A DNA stretch of 64,000 nt from Candidatus Microbacterium phytovorans (GTDB taxonomy: Bacteria; Actinomycetota; Actinomycetes; Actinomycetales; Microbacteriaceae): NCBI GenBank assembly GCA_029202445.1, contig CP119321.1, forward strand, positions 2,968,577 through 3,032,576. The letters are read 5' to 3'. The notes under the pieces are model-generated. The model was not told the origin of the DNA. It saw only the letters and a program-made list of their open reading frames with translations, and did no database searches. Shown here one piece after another: positions 1 to 10,382 of the stretch. The position numbers and the translations under genes are program-made. Each line of letters starts with the position of its first letter. Within the stretch, counting starts at the first letter, position 1.

Positions 1-2
1 AC

Positions 3-1658
3 GCGGCGGCGCTCGCCGACGCGCAGGAGCGCGCTGCGCGCGCCATCGCCGACCACGATGCCGCGGCCACCGATCGCGCGGCGGCCCAGACGCGTTCGCG
101 CTCGCTGCGATCCGAGCGCTCCACGCTGCTGCGCACCTCGACCACCGCCGCGTCCGGCGGCGACGGCGCCGACGAACTCTCCGGCCTCGACCGCCTGCTG
201 CGCGGTGCCGGATCCGATGCCGCGGATGCCGAGGCCGCTGCCACCGCCGCGCGGCGACGCTACGACGATGCGGTCGCCGATCGCGATCGCGCCGCTCGCG
301 CCGCCATGGACCGCATCCGTGACGTCGTCGAGGGCAGTTCGCTCAACGACTCCTTCTGGGACGACGTGTCCGGCGTGTTCCACGACATCGTCGACTTCCT
401 GGCGGATGCGCTGGAGGCGATCGTCGACGCGATCGTCGCGGTGCTGGAGGCGATCGTCACGCTCATCGTGACCGTGCTCGCCGTGCTCGCGGCGGTGCTG
501 CTCCTGGGCCTCGTGATCCTCGTCGCGCTGGCGCTCGCGATCGTCGCGCTCGCCGTGCTCGTACTCGTCGTGGCCGCCGCCCTCGTGCTCCTCGTCGTCG
601 CCGCCCTGCTGGTGCTGGGGCTCGTGCTCGCCGCCCTCGCGGTGCTTGTGATCCTGGTCGCGCGGGTGCTGGTGGGCCTGTTCGTGTTCGTCGTCGGGTT
701 CTCGTGGCTCCTCGCGATCAATCTGCTGCGCGGCATGGACCCGATGCAGGCGCTCGTGCAGGCGGCGATCCCCGCGCTGCTCACGGCGTTCCCCGAGCTG
801 TGGGCCGTCATCGCGCTCGCGTCGCTGCAGGAGACCGGCACGCCGGAGTTCGTCGATGCCGAGGCGCAGCCGCGCCGTCAGGACGAGTCGCTGTCGACGA
901 TGTTCGACGACCTCATGGCGATCGACGAAGCGGGGCACCTCGACCCCGACGACGATTCCGTCAACCACGAGTCGGTCGTGCGGATCATCCCGTTCGTCGG
1001 CCCCGACGGTCAGATCATCTACCGTGTGCACATCCCCTCGACGCAGCAGTGGACGCCCGGGGGAACCAGCGGGAACGACGTGACCAGCGACGTCGTCGCC
1101 AAGATGAACCAGGCTCAGCAGACACAGCTGGAGAAGATGGTCATCGACGCGATGAAGCGCGCCGGCATCCAACCCGGAGACCACGTCATGCTCGCCGGCT
1201 GGAGTCTCGGCGGCATCACGGCGGGGAACCTCGCCGCCGACCCCGAGTTCTCCAGCACGTACCGCGTGGATGCCATCGCCGTCGCCGGCTCGTCGGTGGA
1301 CGACCTGGACATCCCGCACTCGACACGCGTGCTCGACGTGTCGCATTCGACCGATCCCGTGCCGCGCACCGAGAACCCCTACGCCGCCGACCACTCGGAC
1401 GATCCCAACCGCTACAAGATCGACGTGCCGGCACCCAACCCGGGCGAGGGGTTGGGCCACAACGCGAAGCAGTACCAGTCGACCGTCGACGCGCAGGTGA
1501 CGCAGGGCGGGAGCCAGGCGGGCCGCGACTTCCTCGCGGATGATCCGAACGCCCAGGACGGCGTGCAGATCTCGGACTACTTCGGCACGCCGGCGACGCG
1601 CGACGAAGACGGCAACCGGATCGGAACGCACGACTACGCGTACACGCGCGGCGACTGA
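3..1658 (+). CDS. Partial membrane protein with C-terminal alpha/beta-hydrolase domain (5' end outside window)
   Basis: The reading frame is open from the first bases of the window, so the true start lies upstream; an internal ATG is at 306. The first ~100 residues are Ala/Arg/Asp/Glu-rich and look like coiled coil. Counting from that ATG, residues ~37-140 are an almost unbroken Leu/Val/Ala hydrophobic stretch. Residues ~230-440 look like a lipase-type alpha/beta hydrolase, with GWSLGG as nucleophile elbow (Ser about 300), a downstream DPVP Asp and a GLGHN His that could complete a triad. The order coiled coil, membrane, hydrolase resembles actinobacterial type VII secretion-associated proteins, but no WXG motif is visible in the window. 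Substrate unknown. The fold is fairly sure, the secretion link is inference. Confidence 0.7.
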   Translation, partial: AAALADAQERAARAIADHDAAATDRAAAQTRSRSLRSERSTLLRTSTTAASGGDGADELSGLDRLLRGAGSDAADAEAAATAARRRYDDAVADRDRAARAAMDRIRDVVEGSSLNDSFWDDVSGVFHDIVDFLADALEAIVDAIVAVLEAIVTLIVTVLAVLAAVLLLGLVILVALALAIVALAVLVLVVAAALVLLVVAALLVLGLVLAALAVLVILVARVLVGLFVFVVGFSWLLAINLLRGMDPMQALVQAAIPALLTAFPELWAVIALASLQETGTPEFVDAEAQPRRQDESLSTMFDDLMAIDEAGHLDPDDDSVNHESVVRIIPFVGPDGQIIYRVHIPSTQQWTPGGTSGNDVTSDVVAKMNQAQQTQLEKMVIDAMKRAGIQPGDHVMLAGWSLGGITAGNLAADPEFSSTYRVDAIAVAGSSVDDLDIPHSTRVLDVSHSTDPVPRTENPYAADHSDDPNRYKIDVPAPNPGEGLGHNAKQYQSTVDAQVTQGGSQAGRDFLADDPNAQDGVQISDYFGTPATRDEDGNRIGTHDYAYTRGD

Positions 1659-1701
1659 GGCAAGGGCCGACAGAATGGGACGAGAGAGACGGGAGGGCGC
1701 C

Positions 1702-2184
1702 ATGCCCCTACGAGAGATCCGCCGCGCGGCCGCGGTGCTCGTCGCGGCGCTGTGCGCGCTCGTCCTGGTCGCGTGCGCCGCGTCACCGACCCCGACGACA
1801 CCCGAAGGAGAACCGGACATGGACAAAGCAGCCGTGACGGCGGCGATCGAGGAGATCCCCGGCGTCGCGTCGGCCGACGTCGGCGCCTTCAACACGGGTA
1901 CGCCGGGATCGTTCGCCGCGCGCATCGCCCTCACCCTCGACGAGAGCGGACTCGCACGCCTCGGCGAGGTGCTTCACGAAGCGGTGCGGGCGGTCGCCGC
2001 CGACCCTGGCGACTACGCGACGTACGAGTTCGAGGTGACGGCGCCCGACGAGAGCGAGCCGTCCGACCTCATCGTGCTGACCCTCTCGCGCTACCGCGAC
2101 GGCATCCCGTTCTCCCAGGGAACGTACCTCGGCTCGACGCTGTCGCTGACGGCATCCGAGCTCGCGGAGGTCGCCGCCGGATGA
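1702..2184 (+). CDS. Putative lipoprotein, function unknown
   Basis: 160 residues. The N-terminus has Arg residues, a hydrophobic run and a lipobox ending LVAC with Cys at residue 25, so it should be lipidated and anchored outside the membrane. The remainder is a small acidic domain with alternating strands and helices that I do not recognise. The ATG at 1702 is preceded by a GGGAGGG ribosome binding site; the frame is open further upstream but without a signal peptide, so this start is preferred. Its stop overlaps the next start by four bases (ATGA), and it lies 43 bp after the hydrolase gene, so the three genes are probably one operon. Confidence 0.7.
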   Translation: MPLREIRRAAAVLVAALCALVLVACAASPTPTTPEGEPDMDKAAVTAAIEEIPGVASADVGAFNTGTPGSFAARIALTLDESGLARLGEVLHEAVRAVAADPGDYATYEFEVTAPDESEPSDLIVLTLSRYRDGIPFSQGTYLGSTLSLTASELAEVAAG

Positions 2185-2849
2185 GCCGCCGTCCCGCGCT
2201 GGAACTCACCCTCCCCGGCGATTGGCACCCCGTGCCGCTGGGGGAGGACGCCGCGATCGACGAGGACGTCGCCTCGTTCGTGCGCGAACACTTCGGTCGT
2301 CGCGACGACCAGGCGGTCTTCCGCGCCCAGCAGCGGGAGCGTCTGCGGACCGCAGCGCGCCGGGCCCGGGATGCCGGTGCCGCGCAGTTCCAGCTGTCGC
2401 TCACGGTGCCCGGCGGCGTCGGTCTCGCCGCCACGGTCGCGGAGTATCACCCGGCGCTGCCCCTCGGCACCGCCACCGAGCCGCCGGCCGTCGCCGACGC
2501 GCTCGTGCGCGTTCTCGCCGGCGGCGCGTCCTCGGCTGCAGAGGCGGGCGATCACTGGGACGCGTTCGCCGCCGCAGGCGGTGCCGTCTTCGATCGCGGC
2601 GACGGTCTCGTGCTCCGGACGACGCGGCGACGCGCCCCCGTGGACGACGACGATCTCGGCGCGACCACGGTGGACTACTGGCTCACGCGGCCGGGCCGCC
2701 CCGATGCCGTGCTCGTGAGTTTCACGACCGCGCTGGTCGACCTCGAGCCGGTGATGGTGGAGCTGTTCGACGCGATCGTCTCGGCGGCCTCGTGGGCTGC
2801 GGAACCCGGTGAGCCGGCGACCTCGTTGCGAGCGGAACTCCAGGGCTGA
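2181..2849 (+). CDS. Hypothetical protein coupled to the lipoprotein gene
   Basis: 222 residues, no signal peptide or membrane segment. It begins with a short strand-rich stretch (LELTLPGDWHPVPLG), then a charged Arg-rich helix, then a mixed alpha/beta domain. The start ATG overlaps the lipoprotein stop (ATGA), indicating translational coupling. I recognise no catalytic motif. The arrangement hydrolase, lipoprotein, cytosolic protein would fit an effector with accessory or immunity partners, or an envelope stress module, but nothing in the sequence decides this. Confidence 0.6.
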   Translation: MSRRPALELTLPGDWHPVPLGEDAAIDEDVASFVREHFGRRDDQAVFRAQQRERLRTAARRARDAGAAQFQLSLTVPGGVGLAATVAEYHPALPLGTATEPPAVADALVRVLAGGASSAAEAGDHWDAFAAAGGAVFDRGDGLVLRTTRRRAPVDDDDLGATTVDYWLTRPGRPDAVLVSFTTALVDLEPVMVELFDAIVSAASWAAEPGEPATSLRAELQG

Positions 2850-3161
2850 CCGCGGCGACGCCCACGGCATCCTCTCCGGTATCCCGCGTGGCATCCGCGT
2901 TTGCCGCCGTTTGTAATACGGCGTATCATTGACCGGGTGTGCGCTCTCGCGCGCCCTGCGTCGCGCCAACGGTGCGGACAGGGCAGGGAGCGTCGCACAT
3001 CAGGGATCGTCCTGCGAACAGGGCGCCCCCACGGCATATCCACCACTTACACGTTCGACGCTCTCGCGTCGTGCCGGTGGATCTGTGGTGAAACCACGAA
3101 CGCTGTCACCGTGCAGCACCTGTGCGGACCGAAGGCCCGCACAGCTCAACAAGGAGAGAAC
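2850..3161 (+). other. str operon promoter and leader region
   Basis: 312 bp without a convincing gene. It carries the str promoter (2901-2929) and an untranslated leader of about 225 nt. A frame-compatible extension of rpsL runs through it but has no conserved S12 sequence. Immediately before the ribosome binding site a perfect 7-bp hairpin pairs TGTGCGG (3121-3127) with CCGCACA (3137-3143), which could tune translation of the operon. Confidence 0.6.
2901..2929 (+). promoter_or_regulatory. Promoter of the str operon
   Basis: TTGCCG at 2901-2906 and TATCAT at 2924-2929 are separated by 17 bp, matching housekeeping sigma spacing. It is the only good promoter between the upstream hypothetical gene and rpsL. 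Assigned by sequence only. Confidence 0.7.
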
Positions 3162-3530
3162 GTGCCAACCATTCAGCAGTTGGTTCGCAAGGGTCGCTCG
3201 CCCAAGGTCTCGAAGACCAAGGCGCCCGCCCTGAAGGCGAACCCGCAGCAGGCGGGTGTCTGCACCCGCGTGTACACGACCACGCCCAAGAAGCCGAACT
3301 CGGCGATGCGCAAGGTCGCCCGTGTCAAGCTTCGCAACGGCACCGAGGTCACCGCGTACATCCCCGGCGAGGGTCACAACCTGCAGGAGCACTCGTTGGT
3401 GCTCGTCCGCGGCGGTCGTGTGAAGGACCTCCCCGGTGTGCGCTACAAGATCGTCCGCGGCGCCCTGGACACCCAGGCCGTCAAGAACCGCAAGCAGGCC
3501 CGTAGTCGCTACGGCGCCAAGAAGGGCTGA
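3162..3530 (+). CDS. rpsL: 30S ribosomal protein S12
   Basis: 122 residues, starting at a GTG five bases after AAGGAG (3151-3156). S12 sits at the decoding centre of the small subunit and helps set accuracy. The two family landmark segments are present: [10 protein letters not shown] around residues 41-50 and [12 protein letters not shown] around residue 88, both with the wild-type lysines whose substitution confers streptomycin resistance in other bacteria, so a sensitive-type allele is predicted. First gene of the str operon, five bases before rpsG. Confidence 0.98.
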   Translation: MPTIQQLVRKGRSPKVSKTKAPALKANPQQAGVCTRVYTTTPKKPNSAMRKVARVKLRNGTEVTAYIPGEGHNLQEHSLVLVRGGRVKDLPGVRYKIVRGALDTQAVKNRKQARSRYGAKKG

Positions 3531-3535
3531 GTCAG

Positions 3536-4006
3536 ATGCCTCGCAAGGGACCCGCACCCCGCCGCATCGTCGTCAACGACCCGGTCTACGGTGCTCCGAT
3601 CGTCACCCAGCTGGTGAACAAGATCCTCGTCGACGGCAAGAAGTCGCTCGCCGAGTCGATCGTCTACAACGCCCTCAAGGGCGTCGAGGCCAAGAACGGC
3701 CAGGATGCCGTCGCGACGCTCAAGAAGGCGCTCGACAACGTCCGTCCCACCCTCGAGGTCAAGAGCCGCCGCGTCGGCGGTTCGACCTACCAGGTGCCCG
3801 TCGAGGTCAAGCCGCACCGCGCGAACACGCTCGCGCTGCGCTGGCTCGTCAGCTACGCGAAGGGCCGTCGTGAGAAGACGATGACCGAGCGTCTGCAGAA
3901 CGAGATCCTCGACGCCTCGAACGGCCTCGGTGCCGCGGTCAAGCGCCGTGAAGACACCCACAAGATGGCCGAGTCGAACCGCGCCTTCGCGCACTACCGC
4001 TGGTAA
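3536..4006 (+). CDS. rpsG: 30S ribosomal protein S7
   Basis: 156 residues, the usual length. S7 binds the 3' major domain of 16S rRNA, nucleates assembly of the small-subunit head and contacts E-site tRNA. The N-terminus [10 protein letters not shown] and the internal stretch KVMVDGKK-like [12 protein letters not shown] are typical of the family, as is the C-terminal TMTERL...[15 protein letters not shown] helix. It follows rpsL by five bases and is separated from fusA by 111 bp that hold a large palindrome. Confidence 0.98.
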   Translation: MPRKGPAPRRIVVNDPVYGAPIVTQLVNKILVDGKKSLAESIVYNALKGVEAKNGQDAVATLKKALDNVRPTLEVKSRRVGGSTYQVPVEVKPHRANTLALRWLVSYAKGRREKTMTERLQNEILDASNGLGAAVKRREDTHKMAESNRAFAHYRW

Positions 4007-4009
4007 TCC

Positions 4010-4083
4010 GTTTCGACTCGCTTCGCTCGCTCAACGACCGAAGTACCGGTCGTTGAGCGAGCGGCGAAGCCGCGAGTCGAAAC
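4010..4083. repeat. Large imperfect palindrome between rpsG and fusA
   Basis: The left arm (4010-4040) begins GTTTCGACTCGC and ends CTCAACGACCG. The right arm (4047-4083) is its reverse complement with small insertions around GCGGCGAAGCCGC. The loop is six bases (AAGTAC). It looks like a REP-type intergenic element rather than a terminator, since no T-run follows and the downstream gene belongs to the same operon. Only one copy is in the window, so its dispersed nature cannot be shown here. Confidence 0.75.
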
Positions 4084-4117
4084 GCCCCACCCGAACCTCC
4101 AGATAAAGGACATCCCC

Positions 4118-6232
4118 GTGGCACAAGAAGTGCTCACCGACCTCAACAAGGTCCGCAACATCGGCATCATGGCGCACATCGATGCCGGCAAGACGACGAC
4201 GACCGAGCGCATCCTGTTCTACACGGGCGTCAACCACAAGCTCGGTGAGACGCACGACGGTGCCTCGACGACCGACTGGATGGAGCAGGAGAAGGAGCGC
4301 GGCATCACGATCACGTCTGCCGCCGTGACCTGCTTCTGGAACAAGAACCAGATCAACATCATCGACACCCCCGGCCACGTCGACTTCACGGTCGAGGTCG
4401 AGCGCTCGCTCCGCGTGCTCGACGGCGCGGTCGCCGTCTTCGACGGCAAGGAGGGCGTCGAGCCCCAGTCCGAGACCGTCTGGCGTCAGGCCGACAAGTA
4501 CGACGTCCCGCGCATCTGCTTCGTCAACAAGATGGACAAGCTCGGTGCCGACTTCTACTTCACGGTCGACACGATCATCAACCGTCTCGGCGCGAAGCCG
4601 CTCGTCCTCCAGCTGCCGATCGGCGCCGAGAACGACTTCATCGGCGTCATCGACCTCGTCGAGATGCGCGCACTGGTGTGGCCCGGCGATGCCAAGGGTG
4701 ACGTGACCATGGGCGCGAAGTACGAGATCCAGGAGATCCCGGCCGACCTCGCCGACCGTGCCGCCGAGTACCGCGAGAAGCTGCTCGAGACGGTCGCCGA
4801 GAGCGACGAGACCCTGCTGGAGAAGTACTTCGGCGGTGAGGAGCTCTCGATCGCCGAGATCAAGGGCGCCATCCGCAAGATGACCGTCTCCGGTGAGCTC
4901 TACCCCGTCCTGTGCGGCTCCGCGTTCAAGAACCGCGGCGTGCAGCCCATGCTCGACGCGGTCGTCGACTTCCTCCCGTCGCCCCTCGACGTGCCCGCCA
5001 TCGAGGCGCACGACCCGAAGGACGAGGAGAAGGTCATCGAGCGTCACCCCGACGCCAACGACCCGTTCGCCGCGCTGGCCTTCAAGGTCGCGGTGCACCC
5101 CTTCTTCGGTCGCCTCACCTACATCCGCGTCTACTCGGGTCACCTCGACTCCGGCGCGCAGGTCATCAACTCGACCAAGGGCAAGAAGGAGCGCATCGGG
5201 AAGATCTTCCAGATGCACGCCAACAAGGAGAACCCGGTCGACTCGGTCACCGCGGGCAACATCTACGCCGTGATCGGCCTGAAGGACACCACCACCGGTG
5301 ACACCCTGGCCGACCCGAACGAGCCGGTCGTCCTCGAGTCGATGACGTTCCCCGAGCCCGTCATCGAGGTCGCGATCGAGCCCAAGACGAAGGCCGACCA
5401 GGAGAAGCTGGGTGTCGCCATCCAGAAGCTCGCCGAGGAAGACCCGACGTTCCGCACCGAGCTCAACCCCGAGACAGGTCAGACCGTCATCAAGGGCATG
5501 GGCGAGCTGCACCTCGACATCCTCGTCGACCGCATGAAGCGCGAGTTCCGCGTCGAGGCGAACGTCGGCAAGCCGCAGGTGGCGTACCGCGAGACCATCC
5601 GCAAGACGGTCGAGCGTCACGACTACACGCACAAGAAGCAGACCGGTGGTTCGGGTCAGTTCGCGAAGATCCAGTTCGCGCTCGAGCCCCTCGAGGTCAC
5701 GGCCGACAAGACGTACGAGTTCGAGAACAAGGTCACCGGTGGCCGCATCCCGCGCGAGTACATCGAGCCGACCAACCAGGGCTTCCAGGACGCCATGAAC
5801 GTCGGCGTGCTCGCCGGCTACCCCATGGTGGGCGTGAAGGCGATCCTGCTCGACGGTGCGTCGCACGACGTCGACTCGTCCGAGATGGCGTTCAAGATCG
5901 CCGGCTCGATGGGCTTCAAGGAGGCCGTCCGCAAGGCGAACCCCGCCATCCTCGAGCCGCTCATGAGCGTCGAGGTCCGTACTCCCGAGGAGTACATGGG
6001 TGACGTCATCGGCGACCTCAACAGCCGCCGTGGCCAGATCCAGTCCATGGAAGACGCCGCCGGCGTGAAGGTCGTCCGTGCGCTCGTCCCGCTGTCCGAG
6101 ATGTTCGGCTACATCGGCGACCTGCGCTCGAAGACCTCGGGCCGCGCGGTCTACTCGATGGAGTTCGACTCGTACGCCGAGGTCCCCAAGGCCGTCGCCG
6201 ACGAGATCGTCCAGAAGACCAAGGGCGAGTAA
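4118..6232 (+). CDS. fusA: Elongation factor G
   Basis: 704 residues, full family length. EF-G is the translational GTPase that moves tRNAs and mRNA through the ribosome and helps ribosome recycling. The G1 motif [14 protein letters not shown] is near residue 18, DTPGH and NKMD follow, and the C-terminal domains contain [18 protein letters not shown] and the late [14 protein letters not shown] segment. The GTG start at 4118 is preceded by AAAGGA (4105-4110). It is the third gene of the str operon, with a palindromic element just upstream and tuf 151 bp downstream. Confidence 0.98.
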   Translation: MAQEVLTDLNKVRNIGIMAHIDAGKTTTTERILFYTGVNHKLGETHDGASTTDWMEQEKERGITITSAAVTCFWNKNQINIIDTPGHVDFTVEVERSLRVLDGAVAVFDGKEGVEPQSETVWRQADKYDVPRICFVNKMDKLGADFYFTVDTIINRLGAKPLVLQLPIGAENDFIGVIDLVEMRALVWPGDAKGDVTMGAKYEIQEIPADLADRAAEYREKLLETVAESDETLLEKYFGGEELSIAEIKGAIRKMTVSGELYPVLCGSAFKNRGVQPMLDAVVDFLPSPLDVPAIEAHDPKDEEKVIERHPDANDPFAALAFKVAVHPFFGRLTYIRVYSGHLDSGAQVINSTKGKKERIGKIFQMHANKENPVDSVTAGNIYAVIGLKDTTTGDTLADPNEPVVLESMTFPEPVIEVAIEPKTKADQEKLGVAIQKLAEEDPTFRTELNPETGQTVIKGMGELHLDILVDRMKREFRVEANVGKPQVAYRETIRKTVERHDYTHKKQTGGSGQFAKIQFALEPLEVTADKTYEFENKVTGGRIPREYIEPTNQGFQDAMNVGVLAGYPMVGVKAILLDGASHDVDSSEMAFKIAGSMGFKEAVRKANPAILEPLMSVEVRTPEEYMGDVIGDLNSRRGQIQSMEDAAGVKVVRALVPLSEMFGYIGDLRSKTSGRAVYSMEFDSYAEVPKAVADEIVQKTKGE

Positions 6233-6246
6233 CCCTTTCCCTGCTC

Positions 6247-6276
6247 GGATGCCGGGGGCCTGCGCTCCCGGCATCC
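6247..6276 (+). terminator. Hairpin between fusA and tuf
   Basis: GGATGCCGGG (6247-6256) pairs perfectly with CCCGGCATCC (6267-6276) around a 10-nt loop. There is no T-run, so it may act as a partial terminator or processing signal that uncouples tuf levels from the rest of the operon. A possible -10 (TACACT, 6304-6309) lies downstream but has no convincing -35. Confidence 0.5.
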
Positions 6277-6383
6277 ACCCAAACTGAATACAGAACCGTC
6301 AACTACACTGACAACATCCCCGTAGAACGCCGGTCGCAATCCAGCGCCCGGAGCTCTACAACGACCGTCCTGAGGAGGACCCA

Positions 6384-7577
<1,194 letters not shown>

Positions 7578-7598
7578 GTCTTTCCAGACTGCATCGAG

Positions 7599-7630
7599 AG
7601 GGCCGGATCCGAAAGGATCCGGCCCTTTCG
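7599..7630 (+). terminator. Terminator of the str operon
   Basis: A 12-bp perfect stem (AGGGCCGGATCC with its complement) closed by a GAAA tetraloop at 7611-7614, followed by TTTCGG. This is the clearest conventional terminator in the window. Confidence 0.9.
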
Positions 7631-7754
7631 GCATGCTCGGCCCAGAAGTGCGCGTTGCCGGTGGGATGGGCCTGGACCGGAGGCTGCCTTCGCGTCATGA
7701 TGGTGCCAGCACGACGGCGTCCGCCGGTGTGTCCGCCGAGCGGGAGGAGAACAT

Positions 7755-7970
7755 ATGGGCATCGAGGATCTCGTGAACCAGGGCAAGGATTTCCTGGAGA
7801 AGAACAAGGACAAGATCGAGGAGACGCTCAACTCCGATCAGGCCGAGGAGGTCAGCGACAACGTCCTCGACGCTGCTGCTGAGTTCGTCAAGAAGGTCGC
7901 CCCCGAGTCGGCCCACGGCACCGTGGACGACGTCCGGGGCACGATCGACTCGAAGATCGGCAACGAGTAA
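7755..7970 (+). CDS. Small charged helical protein, possibly MT0933/Rv0909-like
   Basis: 71 residues, no signal peptide or membrane segment. It is rich in Asp, Glu and Lys, with the N-terminal pattern MGIEDLVNQGKDFLEKNKDKIEE and no cysteine, suggesting an all-helical stress-type or antitoxin-like protein as in the actinobacterial MT0933 family; that likeness is by composition only. GGAGG (7743-7747) lies seven bases before the ATG, and a hairpin terminator follows the stop, so it is a monocistronic unit between the str and S10 operons. No toxin partner is adjacent, which weakens the antitoxin reading. Confidence 0.7.
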   Translation: MGIEDLVNQGKDFLEKNKDKIEETLNSDQAEEVSDNVLDAAAEFVKKVAPESAHGTVDDVRGTIDSKIGNE

Positions 7971-7984
7971 CACCTCGCCGAACG

Positions 7985-8014
7985 AGGGACGGATGCCACG
8001 CGGCATCCGTCCCT
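7985..8014 (+). terminator. Terminator after the small charged protein
   Basis: AGGGACGGATGCC (7985-7997) pairs perfectly with GGCATCCGTCCCT (8002-8014) around ACGC, followed by CCGTCGTT. It shares the GGATGCC stem and GTCGTT tail with other terminators in the window. Confidence 0.85.
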
Positions 8015-8078
8015 CCGTCGTTCACGGCCCGGCAGACGCGCTGTGCGGGCGATTCGACGATGCGCGACACGCCCGAGT

Positions 8079-8107
8079 TTGCGACACGCCCGGGCGGCAC
8101 GTAGACT
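8079..8107 (+). promoter_or_regulatory. Promoter of the S10-spc operon
   Basis: TTGCGA (8079-8084) and TAGACT (8102-8107) are separated by 17 bp. It is placed about 310 bp before rpsJ and should drive the long ribosomal protein operon down to rplO. Confidence 0.8.
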
Positions 8108-8420
8108 AGTGAGGTTCCACATTCCTGCGTGCGCACCAGCGCGCTGCGGGATCACTGCCAGGGCAGTGCATAGGCGGCGCCTCCTCCTCGTGAGGACCGG
8201 TGCAGGGTCCTAGGCCGCGGGCAGCAGAACACCACATCCGACTCCTCACCTGGGAACAGGTTCCGCACGCGTGCGGGGGAGCGGACTGACATCAGAACAG
8301 CGGTGCAGCATCCCTCACCGGTTCGCAACACGAGCCGTGAGGACGAAGTACCCGGCGTAACCGCGCCACGTGCGTCCAATGCCCGAGAGGTATGACGCGA
8401 GAAAAGAGAGTGAGCAGACA
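8108..8420 (+). other. S10 operon leader
   Basis: About 310 nt of transcribed but non-coding sequence between the promoter and rpsJ. It contains several GC-rich inverted segments (for example around GCACGCGTGC near 8265-8275) and no convincing small gene. In other bacteria the S10 leader is the site of L4 autoregulation; whether this leader is used that way is unknown. Confidence 0.5.
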
Positions 8421-8729
8421 ATGGCGGGACAGAAGATCCGCATTCGCCTGAAGTCGTATGACCACGAGGTCATCGACACGTCGGCGCGAAAGATCGTCGA
8501 CACCGTGACCCGTGCGGGCGCGACTGTCGTGGGCCCCGTGCCCCTTCCGACCGAGAAGAACGTCGTGTGCGTCATCCGGTCGCCCCACAAGTACAAGGAC
8601 AGCCGCGAGCACTTCGAGATGCGCACCCACAAGCGTCTGATCGACATCATCGACCCGACGCCCAAGGCCGTCGACTCGCTGATGCGCCTCGACCTCCCGG
8701 CCGACGTCAACATCGAGATCAAGCTCTGA
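8421..8729 (+). CDS. rpsJ: 30S ribosomal protein S10
   Basis: 102 residues, canonical length, beginning [20 protein letters not shown]10 is a head protein of the small subunit and also the NusE component of transcription antitermination. The family hallmark GPVPLPTEK and the [13 protein letters not shown] segment are present. An earlier in-frame ATG at 8370 would add 17 unconserved residues and is rejected. It opens the S10-spc operon; rplC starts seven bases after its stop. Confidence 0.98.
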   Translation: MAGQKIRIRLKSYDHEVIDTSARKIVDTVTRAGATVVGPVPLPTEKNVVCVIRSPHKYKDSREHFEMRTHKRLIDIIDPTPKAVDSLMRLDLPADVNIEIKL

Positions 8730-8736
8730 GGTCGAC

Positions 8737-9396
8737 ATGGCTGACATCAACAACAAGGTTTCCAAGGGTCTGCTGGGTACCAAGCTCGGCATGACCCAGG
8801 TCTGGGACGAGAACGGCAAGCTCGTTCCCGTCACCGTCATCGAGGTCGCGCCGAACGTGGTCACCCAGGTTCGCACGCCCGAGAAGGACGGCTACAACGC
8901 GGTGCAGATCGGCTACGGCCAGATCGACCCCCGCAAGGTGAACAAGCCGCTGACGGCCCACTTCGAGGCCGCGGGCGTGACCCCGCGCCGCCACCTCACC
9001 GAGGTGCGCACGGCGGATGCCGCTGACTACTCACTCGGTCAGGAGCTCACCGTCGACGCCACCTTCGAGGCCGGCCAGCGGATCGACGTCGTCGGCACCA
9101 GCAAGGGCAAGGGCACCGCCGGTGTCATGAAGCGCCACAACTTCAAGGGTGTCTCCGCTTCGCACGGTGCGCACCGCAACCACCGCAAGCCCGGCTCGAT
9201 CGGTGCGTCCTCGACGCCCAGCCGCGTCTTCAAGGGCATGCGCATGGCCGGCCGTATGGGTGGCGAGCGCGTGACCGTCCTCAACCTCACGGTGCACGCC
9301 GTCGACGCCGAGAAGGGTCTGCTGCTCGTCAAGGGCGCCGTCCCCGGTGCGCGTGGCCGCATCGTCTACGTCCGCAACGCAGTGAAGGGTGCCTGA
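8737..9396 (+). CDS. rplC: 50S ribosomal protein L3
   Basis: 219 residues. L3 binds 23S rRNA near the peptidyl transferase centre and initiates assembly of the large subunit. The N-terminal [13 protein letters not shown] and central [14 protein letters not shown] motifs are diagnostic, as is the [15 protein letters not shown] loop that reaches towards the active site. It lies between rpsJ and rplD, separated from rplD by two bases. Confidence 0.98.
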   Translation: MADINNKVSKGLLGTKLGMTQVWDENGKLVPVTVIEVAPNVVTQVRTPEKDGYNAVQIGYGQIDPRKVNKPLTAHFEAAGVTPRRHLTEVRTADAADYSLGQELTVDATFEAGQRIDVVGTSKGKGTAGVMKRHNFKGVSASHGAHRNHRKPGSIGASSTPSRVFKGMRMAGRMGGERVTVLNLTVHAVDAEKGLLLVKGAVPGARGRIVYVRNAVKGA

Positions 9397-9398
9397 TC

Positions 9399-10061
9399 AT
9401 GGCTGACTCGACTCTCGCGCTCGACGTCCACGGCGTCGGCGGAAAGAAGGCCGGTTCGGTCGAGCTTCCCGCTGCCCTGTTCGACGTCAAGACGAACATC
9501 CCGCTCATCCACCAGGTCGTCGTCGCGCAGCTCGCGGCGGCTCGCCAGGGCACGCACTCGACCAAGCGTCGCGGTGAGGTCTCCGGCGCCGGCCGCAAGC
9601 CCTTCAAGCAGAAGGGCACGGGTAACGCCCGCCAGGGCTCGATCCGTGCGCCGCACATGACCGGTGGTGGCATCGTCCACGGCCCCAAGCCGCGCGACTA
9701 CTCGCAGCGCACGCCCAAGAAGATGATCGCTGCGGCGCTCCTGGGCTCGCTCAGCGACCGCGCTCGCGGTGGCCGTCTGCACATCGTCGACTCCTTCGGC
9801 ATCGAGGGCACGCCCTCGACGAAGGCCGCCGCCGCCGTTCTGACCGGTCTGTCGGCCGTCAAGAACGTCCTGGTGGTCATCGACCGCGACGACGAGATCA
9901 CGATCAAGAGCGTGCGCAACCTCGCGTACGTCCACGTGCTCCCCGTCGGCCAGCTCAACGCCTACGACGTGCTCGTCTCCGACGACATCGTCTTCACCAA
10001 GGCCGCCTACGACGCGTTCGTCGCTGCGAAGGCCGGCGCCACCGAGGAGGTCTCGGCATGA
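9399..10061 (+). CDS. rplD: 50S ribosomal protein L4
   Basis: 220 residues. L4 lines the peptide exit tunnel together with L22 and in many bacteria represses the S10 operon. The conserved loop [19 protein letters not shown] and the following [20 protein letters not shown] segment are clear. Its stop overlaps the rplW start by four bases (ATGA), so the two are translationally coupled. Confidence 0.98.
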   Translation: MADSTLALDVHGVGGKKAGSVELPAALFDVKTNIPLIHQVVVAQLAAARQGTHSTKRRGEVSGAGRKPFKQKGTGNARQGSIRAPHMTGGGIVHGPKPRDYSQRTPKKMIAAALLGSLSDRARGGRLHIVDSFGIEGTPSTKAAAAVLTGLSAVKNVLVVIDRDDEITIKSVRNLAYVHVLPVGQLNAYDVLVSDDIVFTKAAYDAFVAAKAGATEEVSA

Positions 10062-10357
10062 CCGCTGTGAACAAGGACCCGCGCGACATCATCCTGAAGC
10101 CGGTCGTCTCCGAGAAGAGCTACGGGCTCATCGACGAGGGCAAGTACACGTTCCTCGTGGACCCCCGCGCGACCAAGACCGAGATCAAGTTCGCCATCGA
10201 GAAGATCTTCGGCGTCAAGGTCGCCGCGGTGAACACCATCAACCGCGTGGGCAAGGCCCGTCGCACCCGCTTCGGCATCGGCAAGCGCAAGGACACCAAG
10301 CGCGCGATCGTCACGCTGAAGTCGGGCACCATCGACATCTTCACGGCAGTCGGCTGA
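10058..10357 (+). CDS. rplW: 50S ribosomal protein L23
   Basis: 99 residues, normal length. L23 sits at the tunnel exit and is the docking site for trigger factor and the signal recognition particle. The N-terminal [16 protein letters not shown] and the Arg/Lys-rich [19 protein letters not shown] segment are typical. The start overlaps rplD, and rplB follows after 25 bases containing AGAGGAC as ribosome binding site. Confidence 0.97.
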   Translation: MTAVNKDPRDIILKPVVSEKSYGLIDEGKYTFLVDPRATKTEIKFAIEKIFGVKVAAVNTINRVGKARRTRFGIGKRKDTKRAIVTLKSGTIDIFTAVG

Positions 10358-10382
10358 CGGTCGGGATAGAGGACAACACACC

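Noticed and set aside
2901..3161. N-terminal extension of S12 in frame from 2901
   Set aside because: Unconserved, starts at the -35 of the promoter, and the GTG at 3162 has an ideal ribosome binding site.
4031..6274. Long open frame (747 codons) on the minus strand opposite fusA
   Set aside because: It is an antisense shadow caused by GC-rich third positions; composition is repetitive Asp/Arg/Val and the fusA frame is unmistakable. The same applies to long frames opposite tuf, rplB and guaA.
6304..6309. TACACT as a tuf promoter
   Set aside because: A reasonable -10 but no -35 at 16-18 bp; kept only as a possibility in the text.
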